Source: Sphingobacteriaceae bacterium (GTDB lineage: Bacteria; Bacteroidota; Bacteroidia; Sphingobacteriales; Sphingobacteriaceae). From it: a DNA stretch of 64,000 bases. Position numbers and translations under genes: made by a program. Positions 7,724 through 16,590 of this stretch are shown one piece after another. The stretch covers positions 124,001-188,000 of the forward strand of contig CAHJWG010000001.1 of assembly GCA_903642215.1 (NCBI GenBank), read 5' to 3'. How positions within the stretch are numbered: the first letter of the stretch is position 1; each line of letters opens with the position of its first letter. Below the pieces are notes generated by a model. The model was not told the DNA's origin and searched no databases. It saw only the letters and a list, made by a program, of their open reading frames with translations.

Positions 7724-9046
7724 TTAGATCGAAGTTCCTGCCTCTGCCAATAAATAGGCCTTAAAAGAAGCATAGTCAATTCCAAGCGAATCTGCTTTTT
7801 TAGGTTTGTCCATCAGCTCTAAAACTTGTTTGGGGATTTCAATTTCCGCAGCAATTTCATCTGTAAAAACATCCGGAAATTTACATGGATGCGCTGTTGC
7901 TAAAAAAACACCTGTATTTTCTTGCTGCGGATGTTGTTTCTGCCAAACCTCCAAAGCCAGATAAGCGATTGCCGTGTGCGGACAAACCACATAATTATAC
8001 ATCGAATATACCTGACGAATGGCATCGGCCGTTTGCACATCATTGAAACTGTAACCGCTCACTAATTTGGTTATTTCATTCTGATCTTCCTTAAAAACAT
8101 CCATAATACGCGCCCAATTGCTTGGATTGCCAACATCCATCGCATTAGAAATGGTGGCTACCGAAGTTTTAGGCTGATAAATTCCGCCGTTTAAAAAAGT
8201 TGGTACGGTATCATTGGCATTGGTTGCCGCGATGAAATGTTTTACCGGCAAACCCATTTTCCAGGCCAGCAAACCGGCACCGATGTTGCCAAAATTTCCG
8301 CTCGGAACAGAGAAAACCACATCTGTTTTACCTGCTCTTTTTAACTGAGCAACCGCGTTGAAATAGTAAAAAGTTTGCGGGATTAAACGTGCAATATTAA
8401 TAGAATTTGCAGAAGTTAAGCGGAATTTTTCATTCAATTCTGCATCAACAAAAGCTTGTTTTACCAAAGCCTGGCAATCATCAAAAGTACCGTCTATTTC
8501 TATGGCGCGAATATTTTGTCCGTTTGTAGTTAACTGCAATTCCTGTATTTCGCTTACTTTTCCTTTGGGATACAAAATCGTGACCAGCGTATTCGGCACG
8601 CCCAGAAAACCCAAAGCAACTGCACCGCCGGTATCGCCGGAAGTAGCCACCAAAACGTTCAATTCTTTTTCTCCTTCGCGGAGAAAGTAAGCCATTATCC
8701 GGCTCATAAACCTCGCCCCGAAATCTTTAAAAGCTAAAGATGGGCCGTGGAAAAGTTCCAGCACATATTTATCTTCGGTTAGCTGCACAACCGGAGCCGG
8801 GAAGTTGATGGCATCGTTAATGATCGTACGCAAATCCTCCGAAGGAATCACGCCCTGCAAAAGGTTATCTGCCACGCGAAAAGCAATTTCCGGCAAATCA
8901 AACTGATTCAGGTTTTCCAGAAAATCATCCGGTAAACGAAGTATTTCATGCGGCATATACAAGCCTTTATCCTGCGGCAAACTGTTAAAAACAGCTTCCT
9001 GAAAAGATACTTCGGCGGTTTTATTATTGGTACTGTAGAGTTTCAT
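7724..9046 (-). CDS. thrC: Threonine synthase
   Basis: PLP-dependent enzyme that converts O-phosphohomoserine to threonine. At 440 residues it matches the short bacterial threonine synthase class. The PLP lysine lies in SLAFKDFGARF, and the phosphate-binding region is SGNFGNIGAG with ATSGDTGGA before it. It is the third gene of the thrA-thrB-thrC operon, 51 bases after thrB. A motif A copy (7761-7775) falls near its 3' end, read as YASFKA. Confidence 0.96.
   Translation of the reverse strand: MKLYSTNNKTAEVSFQEAVFNSLPQDKGLYMPHEILRLPDDFLENLNQFDLPEIAFRVADNLLQGVIPSEDLRTIINDAINFPAPVVQLTEDKYVLELFHGPSLAFKDFGARFMSRIMAYFLREGEKELNVLVATSGDTGGAVALGFLGVPNTLVTILYPKGKVSEIQELQLTTNGQNIRAIEIDGTFDDCQALVKQAFVDAELNEKFRLTSANSINIARLIPQTFYYFNAVAQLKRAGKTDVVFSVPSGNFGNIGAGLLAWKMGLPVKHFIAATNANDTVPTFLNGGIYQPKTSVATISNAMDVGNPSNWARIMDVFKEDQNEITKLVSGYSFNDVQTADAIRQVYSMYNYVVCPHTAIAYLALEVWQKQHPQQENTGVFLATAHPCKFPDVFTDEIAAEIEIPKQVLELMDKPKKADSLGIDYASFKAYLLAEAGTSI
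7761..7775 (+). repeat. Dispersed motif A copy inside thrC
   Basis: Exact core at 7763-7773, only 47 bases from the inverted copy at 7700-7714, so the pair could form a hairpin around the thrC stop codon. Confidence 0.75.
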
Positions 9047-9097
9047 GTTTAAGTTGAAAAGAGCGGAGAGCGAGGAAAAATCGTATCCGCAATTAAA

Positions 9098-10033
9098 TTA
9101 ATCTAAAATAATCGGCCCTTTTTTGTTAATTGGAGAAACATAAGTTTTGCTGAAAATACCCAATGAATCCAAATGTTTTGCTATTTTTTGGGTGATAAAA
9201 ACAGCATCGGCTTCGTTTTTGCAAAACGCAAAAACAGATGGCCCGGAACCGGAAATCCCAAAACTTACTGCGCCGCTTTCCATTGCCATTTCTCTCATTT
9301 TATAAAAATCAGGAATTAAAATAGACCGAACCGGTTCAACCAAAATATCTTTCATGCTGCGGCCAATCAGGTCAATATCTTTCAAAAATAAACCGCTTAC
9401 CAAACCGGCAATATTTCCCCATTGCGTTACGGCATCTTTTAAAAATACTTTCTGTCGAATCATTTGCCGTGCATCACGCGTTGGCACATCCACTTCCGGA
9501 AAAATGATGGCGCAATACAAGCTTTCCGGGTGCGGCAAACGGATGATTTCCAGCGGCTCGTAACTTCTAATCAGCACAAAACCACCTAAAATTGCTGGTG
9601 CAACGTTATCAGCATGTCCATAACCGCAAGCCAATTCTTCGCCTTTCATGGCAAACGGAACTAATTCCATTGGTGATAAAGGCTTATCCAGCAACTCATT
9701 AATCGCAAACAAACCCGCAACCGTACTGGCCGAACTGGAACCCAAACCGCTGCCAATCGGCATTTTTTTATGCAGTTCGATTTCAATACCTAAATCCGGC
9801 CGGCCAATATGATCGAGGTAATGCTTCACGCTGGCGCTCACCGTATTTTTAGCGGCATCCAAAGGCAAACGGCCATCATCACCCGTGATTTTTTTGATAG
9901 TGATTCCAGGTTTTTCAACACGTCGCATCACCACTTCATCGCCCGGCGCATTCACCGCAAATCCCAAAACATCAAAACCGCAAACTACATTGGCAACCGT
10001 TGCAGGGGCAAAAATTTTTATAGAATTTTTCAT
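9098..10033 (-). CDS. thrB: Homoserine kinase
   Basis: GHMP-family kinase (311 residues) that phosphorylates homoserine using ATP. The ATP-binding motif is PIGSGLGSSSAS, and the C-terminal GHMP motif is SFGISGSGPSVFAF. It lies between thrA and thrC with short gaps of about 50 bases and has the ATG at 10033. Both intergenic gaps of the operon contain the word AAAAGAGCGGAG (about 9054 and 10043), which may be chance or a small shared element. Confidence 0.95.
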   Translation of the reverse strand: MKNSIKIFAPATVANVVCGFDVLGFAVNAPGDEVVMRRVEKPGITIKKITGDDGRLPLDAAKNTVSASVKHYLDHIGRPDLGIEIELHKKMPIGSGLGSSSASTVAGLFAINELLDKPLSPMELVPFAMKGEELACGYGHADNVAPAILGGFVLIRSYEPLEIIRLPHPESLYCAIIFPEVDVPTRDARQMIRQKVFLKDAVTQWGNIAGLVSGLFLKDIDLIGRSMKDILVEPVRSILIPDFYKMREMAMESGAVSFGISGSGPSVFAFCKNEADAVFITQKIAKHLDSLGIFSKTYVSPINKKGPIILD

Positions 10034-10086
10034 TATTTTTAAAAAGAGCGGAGTTTAAAGATCGAAGACCGTCTTTTATAGTTTAA

Positions 10087-12537
10087 TTAATGTGCACCAA
10101 CATTTACCAGATCTGCAAAAACGCCGGCAGCCGTAACTTCTGCGCCGGCGCCAGGGCCTTTAACCACTAACGGACGATCTTTGTAACGCTCTGTGGTAAA
10201 GGAAATGACGTTATCACTGCCTGAAAGCGAGTAAAACGCGTGCCCAGAATCTACCTGTTGCAGCGTGATCGAAACTTGTCCGTTTTCTAATTTCCCGATG
10301 TAACGCAGCACTTTGCCATTGTTTTCCGCTGCTGTTTTTAAGGCATTAAAATAAGCGTCTTCGGTTTTTAAAGCTTCGTAAAACTCGGTAACAGAACCGG
10401 CTTCTAATGCTGTTTTTGGCAGCATATTTTCCAGCTGCACATCGCTGGATTCTAAAGGATAACCCGCATCTCGCGCTAAAATCAGCATTTTCCGCATAAA
10501 ATCCATTCCGCTTAAATCATCACGCGGATCAGGTTCGGTATAACCTTTTTCCTGTGCTTCTTTCACCACATCATGGAAGTTGGCATCACCTTTAAAATTA
10601 TTAAAAATGAATGAAATCGTGCCGGATAAAATCGCTTCAATTTTTAAAACCCGATCACCGGAAACCATCAAATCTTTTAAGGTTCGGATAATTGGCAAAC
10701 CGGCACCCACATTGGTTTCGTAATAAAAATCTACGCCATGATTTCTGGCCGCATCTTTAAATTTTTTGTATTGCTCGAAGCTTCCGGAATTGCCGATTTT
10801 ATTACAGGTAACGATGGAAATATTCGACTTAAAAATTTCCTCGTAAAAAGCAATCGGTTTCGGACTGGCTGTATTATCGATAAAAACAGCGTTTGGCAAG
10901 TTCATTTCGCGCATGCGAGCTACAAAAAGTTCCAGTTCGGCGGGTTCATCGGAAGCATTTAAAGTCTGCTGCCAATCATCAAGTGATAAACCCTCGGCAG
11001 AAAAAACCATTTTACGCGTGTTGCTGATGCCGGCAATTTTTACCTGAATACCGTTGTGATCTTTTAAAAACTGACTGTTGGCCTGCAACTGATTAAACAG
11101 CGTTTTGCCGATATTCCCGGTTCCCAAACAAAAAGCATTCAGCGTTTTATTCAGTTCGATAAAAAAAGCATCGTGCACGGCGTTCAACGCTTTTCCTAAA
11201 TCCGGACGGGAAATTACGACCGAAATATTGTACTCTGATGAACCTTGCGCGATGGCCCGAACATTCACACCATTTCGGCCCAAAGCATGAAATAATTTGC
11301 CGGACATGCCCGGCGTTTGCTTCATATTTTCGCCAACAATAGCCAGAATTGAGAGGTTTTGCTCGAAAACAGGTGTTTCCAGTTTCTTGGCCTGCAGCTC
11401 CAAATCAAATTCCTGTTCGATCAGATGTTGCGCTTTTAAAGCATCTTCCGGCCGGATGGCGAAAGTAATGCTATGTTCGGAAGATGATTGCGTAATCAAA
11501 ATAACGTTGATTTGTTCCCTCGCCAAAAGCGAAAATAATCGTCCGCTAAAACCGGCTTTGCCCACCATTCCGCTGCCTTCCAGATTGATAATGCTGATGT
11601 CATTAATAGAAGAAATCCCTTTGATAGTCAGGTTTGATTTGCCGCAATCGTGGCGGATGATCGTTCCGGGAAATTCCGATTCAAATGTATTTTTGATGGC
11701 GATTGGGATACGTTTTAAAAACGCCGGAATCATCGTTGGCGGATAAATTACCTTCGCCCCAAAATAAGAAAGCTCCATCGCTTCAGTATAAGAAAGTTCA
11801 GGCAGTGGAAAAGCTTTTTTTACCATTCGCGGATCGGCCGTCATCATGCCGTTAACATCCGTCCAGATTTGAATTTCCTCCACATTCAAAGCCGAACCAA
11901 AAATAGCAGCTGTGTAATCGCTGCCGCCGCGACCTAAAGTGGTTATTCTTCCGTTTTCGTTGCTGCCGATAAAACCGGTTACAAACAAAACCTGATGCTG
12001 TTTTTGCCGGTAAAAAGTTTGGATTAACCGATCAGTCAGATCGGTATTTACTTTTGCCTGGCCAAAACTACTATCCGTTTTAACCAATTCTGTCGTATCA
12101 ACAAAACAGGTTTCCGTAAAATGCTGCTCCGCGATTTTGCTGATTAAAAAGGCTGAGCAGCGTTCGCCATAACTTAAAACCAGATCGCGTGTTTGATCGG
12201 TTAGTTCTTTTAGGCTGAAAATGCCTTGCAGCAAATCTTCCAGCTCATTAAAATAGAGTTTGAGTTTGGTAAAAACCGGATTTTGCCGCTGCACATCCAA
12301 TAGTGTTTTGATAATGGCGAAATGGCGCGTTTCCAACTCCGACAAATACAGTGAGTAATCTTCGCCATTTGCTGCCTTTTCGGCCATCTTGGAAAGCAAA
12401 TTGGTAACGCCGCTCATGGCAGAAACCACCACGACCGGATTGCCGGAAATCGTTTTTTCCTGTTCAACAATTTGCAGCAGCGTTTGGATACTTTCTACAG
12501 AACCAACGGATGTACCGCCGAATTTTAATACTTTCAT
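10087..12537 (-). CDS. thrA: Bifunctional aspartokinase / homoserine dehydrogenase
   Basis: A fusion enzyme catalysing the first and third steps from aspartate to homoserine. Order: aspartokinase (about 1-290, KFGGTSVGS at the start), two ACT regulatory domains (about 310-460), and NAD(P)-dependent homoserine dehydrogenase (about 465-816, with FCLGTGNIGKTL and YYETNVGAGLPII). I use the ATG at 12537; an ATG three codons upstream (12546) is equally possible. It is preceded by a Thr/Ile leader peptide and terminator, so expression should respond to threonine and isoleucine supply. Confidence 0.96.
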   Translation of the reverse strand: MKVLKFGGTSVGSVESIQTLLQIVEQEKTISGNPVVVVSAMSGVTNLLSKMAEKAANGEDYSLYLSELETRHFAIIKTLLDVQRQNPVFTKLKLYFNELEDLLQGIFSLKELTDQTRDLVLSYGERCSAFLISKIAEQHFTETCFVDTTELVKTDSSFGQAKVNTDLTDRLIQTFYRQKQHQVLFVTGFIGSNENGRITTLGRGGSDYTAAIFGSALNVEEIQIWTDVNGMMTADPRMVKKAFPLPELSYTEAMELSYFGAKVIYPPTMIPAFLKRIPIAIKNTFESEFPGTIIRHDCGKSNLTIKGISSINDISIINLEGSGMVGKAGFSGRLFSLLAREQINVILITQSSSEHSITFAIRPEDALKAQHLIEQEFDLELQAKKLETPVFEQNLSILAIVGENMKQTPGMSGKLFHALGRNGVNVRAIAQGSSEYNISVVISRPDLGKALNAVHDAFFIELNKTLNAFCLGTGNIGKTLFNQLQANSQFLKDHNGIQVKIAGISNTRKMVFSAEGLSLDDWQQTLNASDEPAELELFVARMREMNLPNAVFIDNTASPKPIAFYEEIFKSNISIVTCNKIGNSGSFEQYKKFKDAARNHGVDFYYETNVGAGLPIIRTLKDLMVSGDRVLKIEAILSGTISFIFNNFKGDANFHDVVKEAQEKGYTEPDPRDDLSGMDFMRKMLILARDAGYPLESSDVQLENMLPKTALEAGSVTEFYEALKTEDAYFNALKTAAENNGKVLRYIGKLENGQVSITLQQVDSGHAFYSLSGSDNVISFTTERYKDRPLVVKGPGAGAEVTAAGVFADLVNVGAH

Positions 12538-12551
12538 TATAAGCATTTAAT

Positions 12552-12587
12552 AAAAAAGCCTTCCCCGTTTTGGAGGAAGGCTTTTTT
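12552..12587 (-). terminator. thr operon attenuator terminator
   Basis: Reading the - strand, stem GCCTTCC/GGAAGGC (+ 12575-12581 and 12558-12564) is followed by a T run just before thrA. The 5' arm (+ 12572-12579) is also complementary to 12622-12629, inside the leader peptide, giving an alternative antiterminator. Position between leader peptide and thrA marks it as an attenuator rather than an end-of-operon terminator. Confidence 0.8.
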
Positions 12588-12610
12588 GTAAGTTTATCTT
12601 GTTGATTACC

Positions 12611-12682
12611 TCAAAAATATCTTTCCTCCGAAAATTTTTCGGTGGTAATAATAATCGTGGTAATCGTGTTTATCTTTTTCAA
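12611..12682 (-). CDS. thrL: thr operon leader peptide
   Basis: A 23-codon frame starting at TTG 12682 and ending TGA 12611 reads MKKINTITTIIITTEKF and then SEERYF. Five Thr and five Ile codons fall between residues 4 and 14. It closely resembles in character the enterobacterial thr leader. A ribosome stalled on those codons (+ 12641-12673) would cover the first arm of a small hairpin (12628-12632 with 12638-12642) and free 12622-12629 to pair with the terminator arm. The TTG start is the weakest point; an in-frame GTG also exists further upstream. Confidence 0.75.
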   Translation of the reverse strand: MKKINTITTIIITTEKFSEERYF

Positions 12683-12760
12683 TATAGTTTTCTTTTTGAG
12701 GACGGCATAAAGTAAATGTTTTGTTCTGAAATTCACAATAAAATAATCGCAAATTTTATC

Positions 12761-12798
12761 GCTAAAAGAAGTATATACCAAAAGTATATCTATTTTTG
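12761..12798 (+). promoter_or_regulatory. Putative promoter/operator of the mazEF-like pair
   Basis: TATTTTTG at 12791-12798 fits the Bacteroidota -7 element TANNTTTG, 22 bases before the antitoxin ATG. No clear -33 TTTG is present. The palindrome GTATATAC (12771-12778) and the nearby AGTATATC are a candidate operator for the antitoxin. A motif A variant (12764-12774) and a motif B copy (12802-12816) bracket the region. Confidence 0.4.
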
Positions 12799-12801
12799 AT
12801 A

Positions 12802-12816
12802 GATAAAAACAGTATC
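12802..12816 (+). repeat. Dispersed motif B copy before the antitoxin gene
   Basis: Exact GATAAAAACAGTATC, 3 bases before the antitoxin ATG. Confidence 0.75.
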
Positions 12817-12819
12817 AGC

Positions 12820-13095
12820 ATGAAAAGTATCCTGTTAAAAATTGACGACAAGCTTTTTGAGGAAATGGAAAAGCAAGTTAAAAAAATGAATATGAGTAGA
12901 AATGGTTATATAAAAATGGCCATAGAACAATACAATAAAAGCTGGGCACGTAAAGATTTAGAGGAACAATTACGCAGAGAAGTAGAAATAATTAAAAATG
13001 ATAAAGCCGGTTGGGCAGAGTTCAAAGAATGGGAGGAAGCGTCTTTAGTTGATTTAAATAAGTATCTAGATAAAATCGAAAATGGAAATTCTTAA
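12820..13095 (+). CDS. MazF-partner antitoxin (ribbon-helix-helix type)
   Basis: 91 residues from the ATG at 12820. An upstream TTG frame (12796) would overlap the -7 element and motif B, so I reject it. The N-terminus MKSILLKIDDKLFEEME followed by MNMSRNGYIKMAIEQYN is a ribbon-helix-helix fold; the C-terminal half is strongly charged and likely wraps the toxin. It overlaps the toxin gene by 14 bases. Confidence 0.8.
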   Translation: MKSILLKIDDKLFEEMEKQVKKMNMSRNGYIKMAIEQYNKSWARKDLEEQLRREVEIIKNDKAGWAEFKEWEEASLVDLNKYLDKIENGNS

Positions 13096-13441
13096 ACGTT
13101 TTGATATCTGGATTGCTGATATGAATCCGCCGTTAGGTTCTGAACCAGGCAAAATAAGGCCAGTTGTAATTATGCAGTCGGATGTTTTACATCGGTTCAA
13201 TTTTCCGGCAACAATAGTTTGCCCAATTTCTTCTCAACAAAAAGGTGTGTCGAAAATCAGGATTTCTGTAGAACCAACTGATATAAACGGTTTAAAACGA
13301 AACTCTTCTATCATAATTGATCAGATTACGGCAATAGATTTAAGCCGTTTGCGCGAACGAATCGGCTTTTTAGAAGTGGAATATCGGAAACCACTCTGTG
13401 AAAGCTTATTTGAGATTTTAGATTTAGCGAATACTGACTAA
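13082..13441 (+). CDS. MazF/PemK-family endoribonuclease toxin
   Basis: 119 residues with the PemK-fold landmarks: RFDIWIADMNPPLGSEPGK, then IRPVVIMQSD, then ATIVCPISS and the later IIIDQITAIDLSRL. MazF-type toxins cut mRNA or rRNA at short motifs. The start overlaps the antitoxin end by 14 bases, and its stop overlaps the ATG of rsgA (TAATG), so the toxin is physically coupled to a ribosome-assembly gene. It appears intact. Confidence 0.9.
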   Translation: MEILKRFDIWIADMNPPLGSEPGKIRPVVIMQSDVLHRFNFPATIVCPISSQQKGVSKIRISVEPTDINGLKRNSSIIIDQITAIDLSRLRERIGFLEVEYRKPLCESLFEILDLANTD

Positions 13442-14361
13442 TGCAGGGTCTCATAACAAAATCTACCGGCAGCTGGTATCAGGTACAAATTGCTGATGGC
13501 CAGCGGTTTGACTGCCGCATAAAAGGAAAATTTCGTATAAAAGGTTTAACAACAACCAACCCGGTTGCCGTTGGCGATGTGGTTGATTTTGAAGTGGAAC
13601 CCGATCAGCAAACCGGCGTAATCAACAAACTGCACGAACGGAAGAATTACATCATCCGCAAATCCATCAACCTGAGCAAACAGGCGCAGATTATTGCGGC
13701 CAATCTCGATTTGGCTTTGCTGGTAGTTACGCTGGCTTCTCCGCGTACTTCGCTTGGTTTTATCGATCGTTTTTTGGTTACTGCGGAAGCATACAGCATT
13801 CCGGCGGGAATCATTTTTAATAAACTGGATTTGTTTAGCGAAGAAGGTTTAGAGATTTTGGCCGAATACCGTTCCATTTATGAGCAAATCGGTTATCCGT
13901 GTTATGAAGTTTCGGCCTTAAAAAAAACAGGGATAAAAGAAGTATCCGAAGTTTTGAAAGATAAAACAACACTGTTTTCAGGCCATTCCGGCGTAGGGAA
14001 ATCAACTTTATTGAACGCCATTTTGCCCGGCATGGAAGTTCGTACCGGAGAAATTTCCGATTGGAGCGAAAAAGGCAAACACACCACCACATTTGCCGAA
14101 ATGTTCGAATTGCCTTTTGGCGGGTTTTTAATTGATACTCCAGGTATTCGCGAATTGGGCGTAATCGACATAGAAAAACAGGAATTAAGTCACTTTTTCC
14201 CGGAGATGCGCGAACGTTTAAATCAGTGCCGTTTCCACAATTGCCGACATATTAATGAGCCTGGCTGTGCGGTTTTAGCTGCACTGGAAGAAGGTAAAAT
14301 TGAAGTTTCCCGGTATGAAAGTTATCTAAGTATTTATAATGGGAATGACACGAGAGCGTAG
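13441..14361 (+). CDS. rsgA: Ribosome small-subunit-dependent GTPase A
   Basis: A circularly permuted GTPase (306 residues) that acts in late 30S subunit maturation. Order: N-terminal OB fold (about 1-70), G4 motif NKLDLF (about 122-127), Walker A GHSGVGKST (about 182-190), G3 DTPGIRE, then the C-terminal zinc knuckle with CRFHNCRHINEPGC. The ATG overlaps the last base of the MazF-type toxin stop codon, implying translational coupling or co-transcription. Confidence 0.95.
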   Translation: MQGLITKSTGSWYQVQIADGQRFDCRIKGKFRIKGLTTTNPVAVGDVVDFEVEPDQQTGVINKLHERKNYIIRKSINLSKQAQIIAANLDLALLVVTLASPRTSLGFIDRFLVTAEAYSIPAGIIFNKLDLFSEEGLEILAEYRSIYEQIGYPCYEVSALKKTGIKEVSEVLKDKTTLFSGHSGVGKSTLLNAILPGMEVRTGEISDWSEKGKHTTTFAEMFELPFGGFLIDTPGIRELGVIDIEKQELSHFFPEMRERLNQCRFHNCRHINEPGCAVLAALEEGKIEVSRYESYLSIYNGNDTRA

Positions 14362-14375
14362 GTGAAGTTGAATAT

Positions 14376-15707
14376 TTAAAATTTATTTTCTGCTGATAAC
14401 TCTTTTTTAAGCAATTTTTCAAAATTCAAAGATTTATAAAACCCTCTGGTTTTTTTGTTCATTGAATTTTCTTCTAAATAACCTCTTTTTACCAAATCGT
14501 ATAAATCAGTCCTTGCTGTTTGGTTGGATATGCTAAACCTGTTTTCTATCTCTTTTACACTCAACATTGAATCTTCTTCATTAATCAACTTCATTATCTC
14601 GGCCTGCCTGTCGTTTATTCCTCTAATCTTCTGAAAATTAGTTAATTGTTTCTTTTCAATAATTTTCCTGTCAATGTAGTCCTTTAAACTACTATAAGCA
14701 AGTTGCATGATTTTAATTTTATACTGTATAAAATACGTTAAATCATTCCCATCAACTTCACTGTAAATATAAGCTTGAGCATACTGATTTTTACTTTTAG
14801 CAATCAATCTAGAAATAGATAAATACTCTGTTAACCAGTATCCGTTTTTTAATAAATACCAATAAAACAATGCCCTGGCTGTTCTTCCGTTACCATCAAC
14901 AAAAGGATGAATATAACCGATCATGAAATGGATAATACATCCTTTAATAATGGGATGTATAAAACGGTCTTCATCGTTATTGTTAAAAAAGTTAAACAAT
15001 TCTTGTACAAGGTCTGGTACTTTTTGAAATCCTGGAGGAGAATAAACAATTTCGCCATCTACAGCATCTACAACATTTATCTCATTGTTTAAACGAAACC
15101 TACCTACATCTGCATTATCATCCAATGTTTGTGCAGTTACCAACCGATGTATTTCAAAAAAATTATTAATATCTATATGCTCACTTTGTATGGTAACAAT
15201 ATGCTTAATTGTATGATAATTATTAAGGATCATTTGCTCGGATTTATTTCTCGGAGTAATGTTCTTCCGAAGCATATCTTTAGCTTTTTTCCTTGAAGTA
15301 ACTGCACCTTCTATTTGGCTTGACGCAATTGCTTCTTCCATAATAGAGCTTACTAAATATTTTTTTTTATCTTCTTTAGGAATAACGCTTTCAGAAGCTA
15401 AACTTCCTCCGATATGCATATCAAATTCATGTAAGCCTTTTTGAATAGTATTTGTTAAATTAAATTTGAAGGTCTCTTGTCCGAAACTTATTTTTATTGC
15501 ATTGATCCTATTGAGTTTTACTAAAGTCCATAGCACATCAGGATCAATAGGAGGATCATTTTTTTGATATTTTACTTTGTCCCAATACATATATTGGTCA
15601 TCAATATGATTAAGTAAGGTATCAAAATTGTGAATTTTTCTTAAACCAGTTGCTTTCTCATAAAGTTCATCTTTAAACCAATCAGGTGCTTTTTCAATTT
15701 TTCTCAC
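14376..15707 (-). CDS. Fic-family AMPylation protein
   Basis: 443 residues. The catalytic Fic motif HPFVDGNGRTAR is intact. The autoinhibitory motif SSQIEGA lies N-terminal to the Fic core (class II arrangement), and the C-terminus (about 370-430) looks like a winged helix (MLSVKEIENRFSISNQTARTDL). Such proteins transfer AMP to target proteins such as topoisomerases or act as regulators. It starts at a GTG and is AT-rich relative to its neighbours, with no copy of the dispersed motif, which suggests recent acquisition. It is convergent with rsgA. Confidence 0.92.
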   Translation of the reverse strand: MRKIEKAPDWFKDELYEKATGLRKIHNFDTLLNHIDDQYMYWDKVKYQKNDPPIDPDVLWTLVKLNRINAIKISFGQETFKFNLTNTIQKGLHEFDMHIGGSLASESVIPKEDKKKYLVSSIMEEAIASSQIEGAVTSRKKAKDMLRKNITPRNKSEQMILNNYHTIKHIVTIQSEHIDINNFFEIHRLVTAQTLDDNADVGRFRLNNEINVVDAVDGEIVYSPPGFQKVPDLVQELFNFFNNNDEDRFIHPIIKGCIIHFMIGYIHPFVDGNGRTARALFYWYLLKNGYWLTEYLSISRLIAKSKNQYAQAYIYSEVDGNDLTYFIQYKIKIMQLAYSSLKDYIDRKIIEKKQLTNFQKIRGINDRQAEIMKLINEEDSMLSVKEIENRFSISNQTARTDLYDLVKRGYLEENSMNKKTRGFYKSLNFEKLLKKELSAENKF

Positions 15708-15783
15708 AAAATTTTCTTTAAAAGTAGTTAAAATCGCTAATATTTCCTAATTATGCAAAAATTAGGAAATATTATGAATAGTT

Positions 15784-16242
15784 ATGAGAGCAGTTATCCA
15801 GCGCGTTAGCGAAGCTTCCTGTAAAGTAAACGGCCTGGAAACCGGCAAAATTGAAACCGGTTTTGTGGTTTTGCTTGGAATTGAAGATGCAGATACGAAA
15901 GAAGATGTAATCTGGCTAGCACAAAAAATTACCGGAATGCGGGTTTTTGCAGATGAAAATGGATTGATGAATAAAGCTTTGGCCGATGTTAACGGCGATA
16001 TTTTGCTGATTTCCCAATTCACACTTTTTGCACAAACGAAAAAGGGAAATCGGCCGTCGTTCATCCGCGCAGCAAAACCCGAAAAAGCAATTCCTTTATA
16101 TGAGTTGTTGATTAAAACGCTGGAAAATTTGTTGGGCAAACCTGTTTTTACAGGTATTTTTGGTGCCGATATGAAAGTGAGTTTAGTTAACGATGGCCCG
16201 GTTACGATTGTGATGGATACAAAAAACCGCGATAATCACTAA
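15784..16242 (+). CDS. dtd: D-aminoacyl-tRNA deacylase
   Basis: 152 residues. The family opening MRAVIQRVSEASCKVNG, the active-site SQFTLFAQTKKGNRPSF and the cross-subunit cis-proline motif (DGPVT in VNDGPVTIVMDT) are all present. DTD removes D-amino acids and mischarged glycine from tRNA. It is followed after 6 bases by the MazG-like gene, so the two are probably co-transcribed. Confidence 0.95.
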   Translation: MRAVIQRVSEASCKVNGLETGKIETGFVVLLGIEDADTKEDVIWLAQKITGMRVFADENGLMNKALADVNGDILLISQFTLFAQTKKGNRPSFIRAAKPEKAIPLYELLIKTLENLLGKPVFTGIFGADMKVSLVNDGPVTIVMDTKNRDNH

Positions 16243-16248
16243 GATTTT

Positions 16249-16575
16249 ATGACGATAAAAGAAGCACAGCAAGCCGTTGATAAATGGATTAAAACAACTG
16301 GCATCCGCTATTTTAATGAACTGACCAATACCGCTATTTTGATGGAAGAAGTGGGCGAAGTTGCCCGAATTATGGCGCGAAAATACGGCGAGCAATCTTA
16401 CAAAAAATCCGACGAAAGCGTGAGTTTGCCGGATGAAATGGCCGATGTTTTATTTGTGTTGATTTGCCTGGCCAATCAAACCGGCATCGACTTAACTGAA
16501 GCTTTGGAAAAAAATATGGCTAAAAAGAGTATCCGTGATGCGGATCGGCATCGGAATAATGAGAAGTTGAGGTGA
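16249..16575 (+). CDS. MazG-like nucleotide pyrophosphohydrolase
   Basis: A 108-residue single-domain all-alpha NTP pyrophosphohydrolase. Metal-binding acidic residues are in LMEEVGEVARIMAR and LPDEMADVLFVLI. Single-domain MazG-like enzymes hydrolyse dCTP or non-canonical nucleotides in house-cleaning. The start MTIKEAQQ contains a one-mismatch copy of the dispersed motif (16254-16268). Confidence 0.9.
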   Translation: MTIKEAQQAVDKWIKTTGIRYFNELTNTAILMEEVGEVARIMARKYGEQSYKKSDESVSLPDEMADVLFVLICLANQTGIDLTEALEKNMAKKSIRDADRHRNNEKLR

Positions 16576-16590
16576 AGTTTTATCTAAAAT

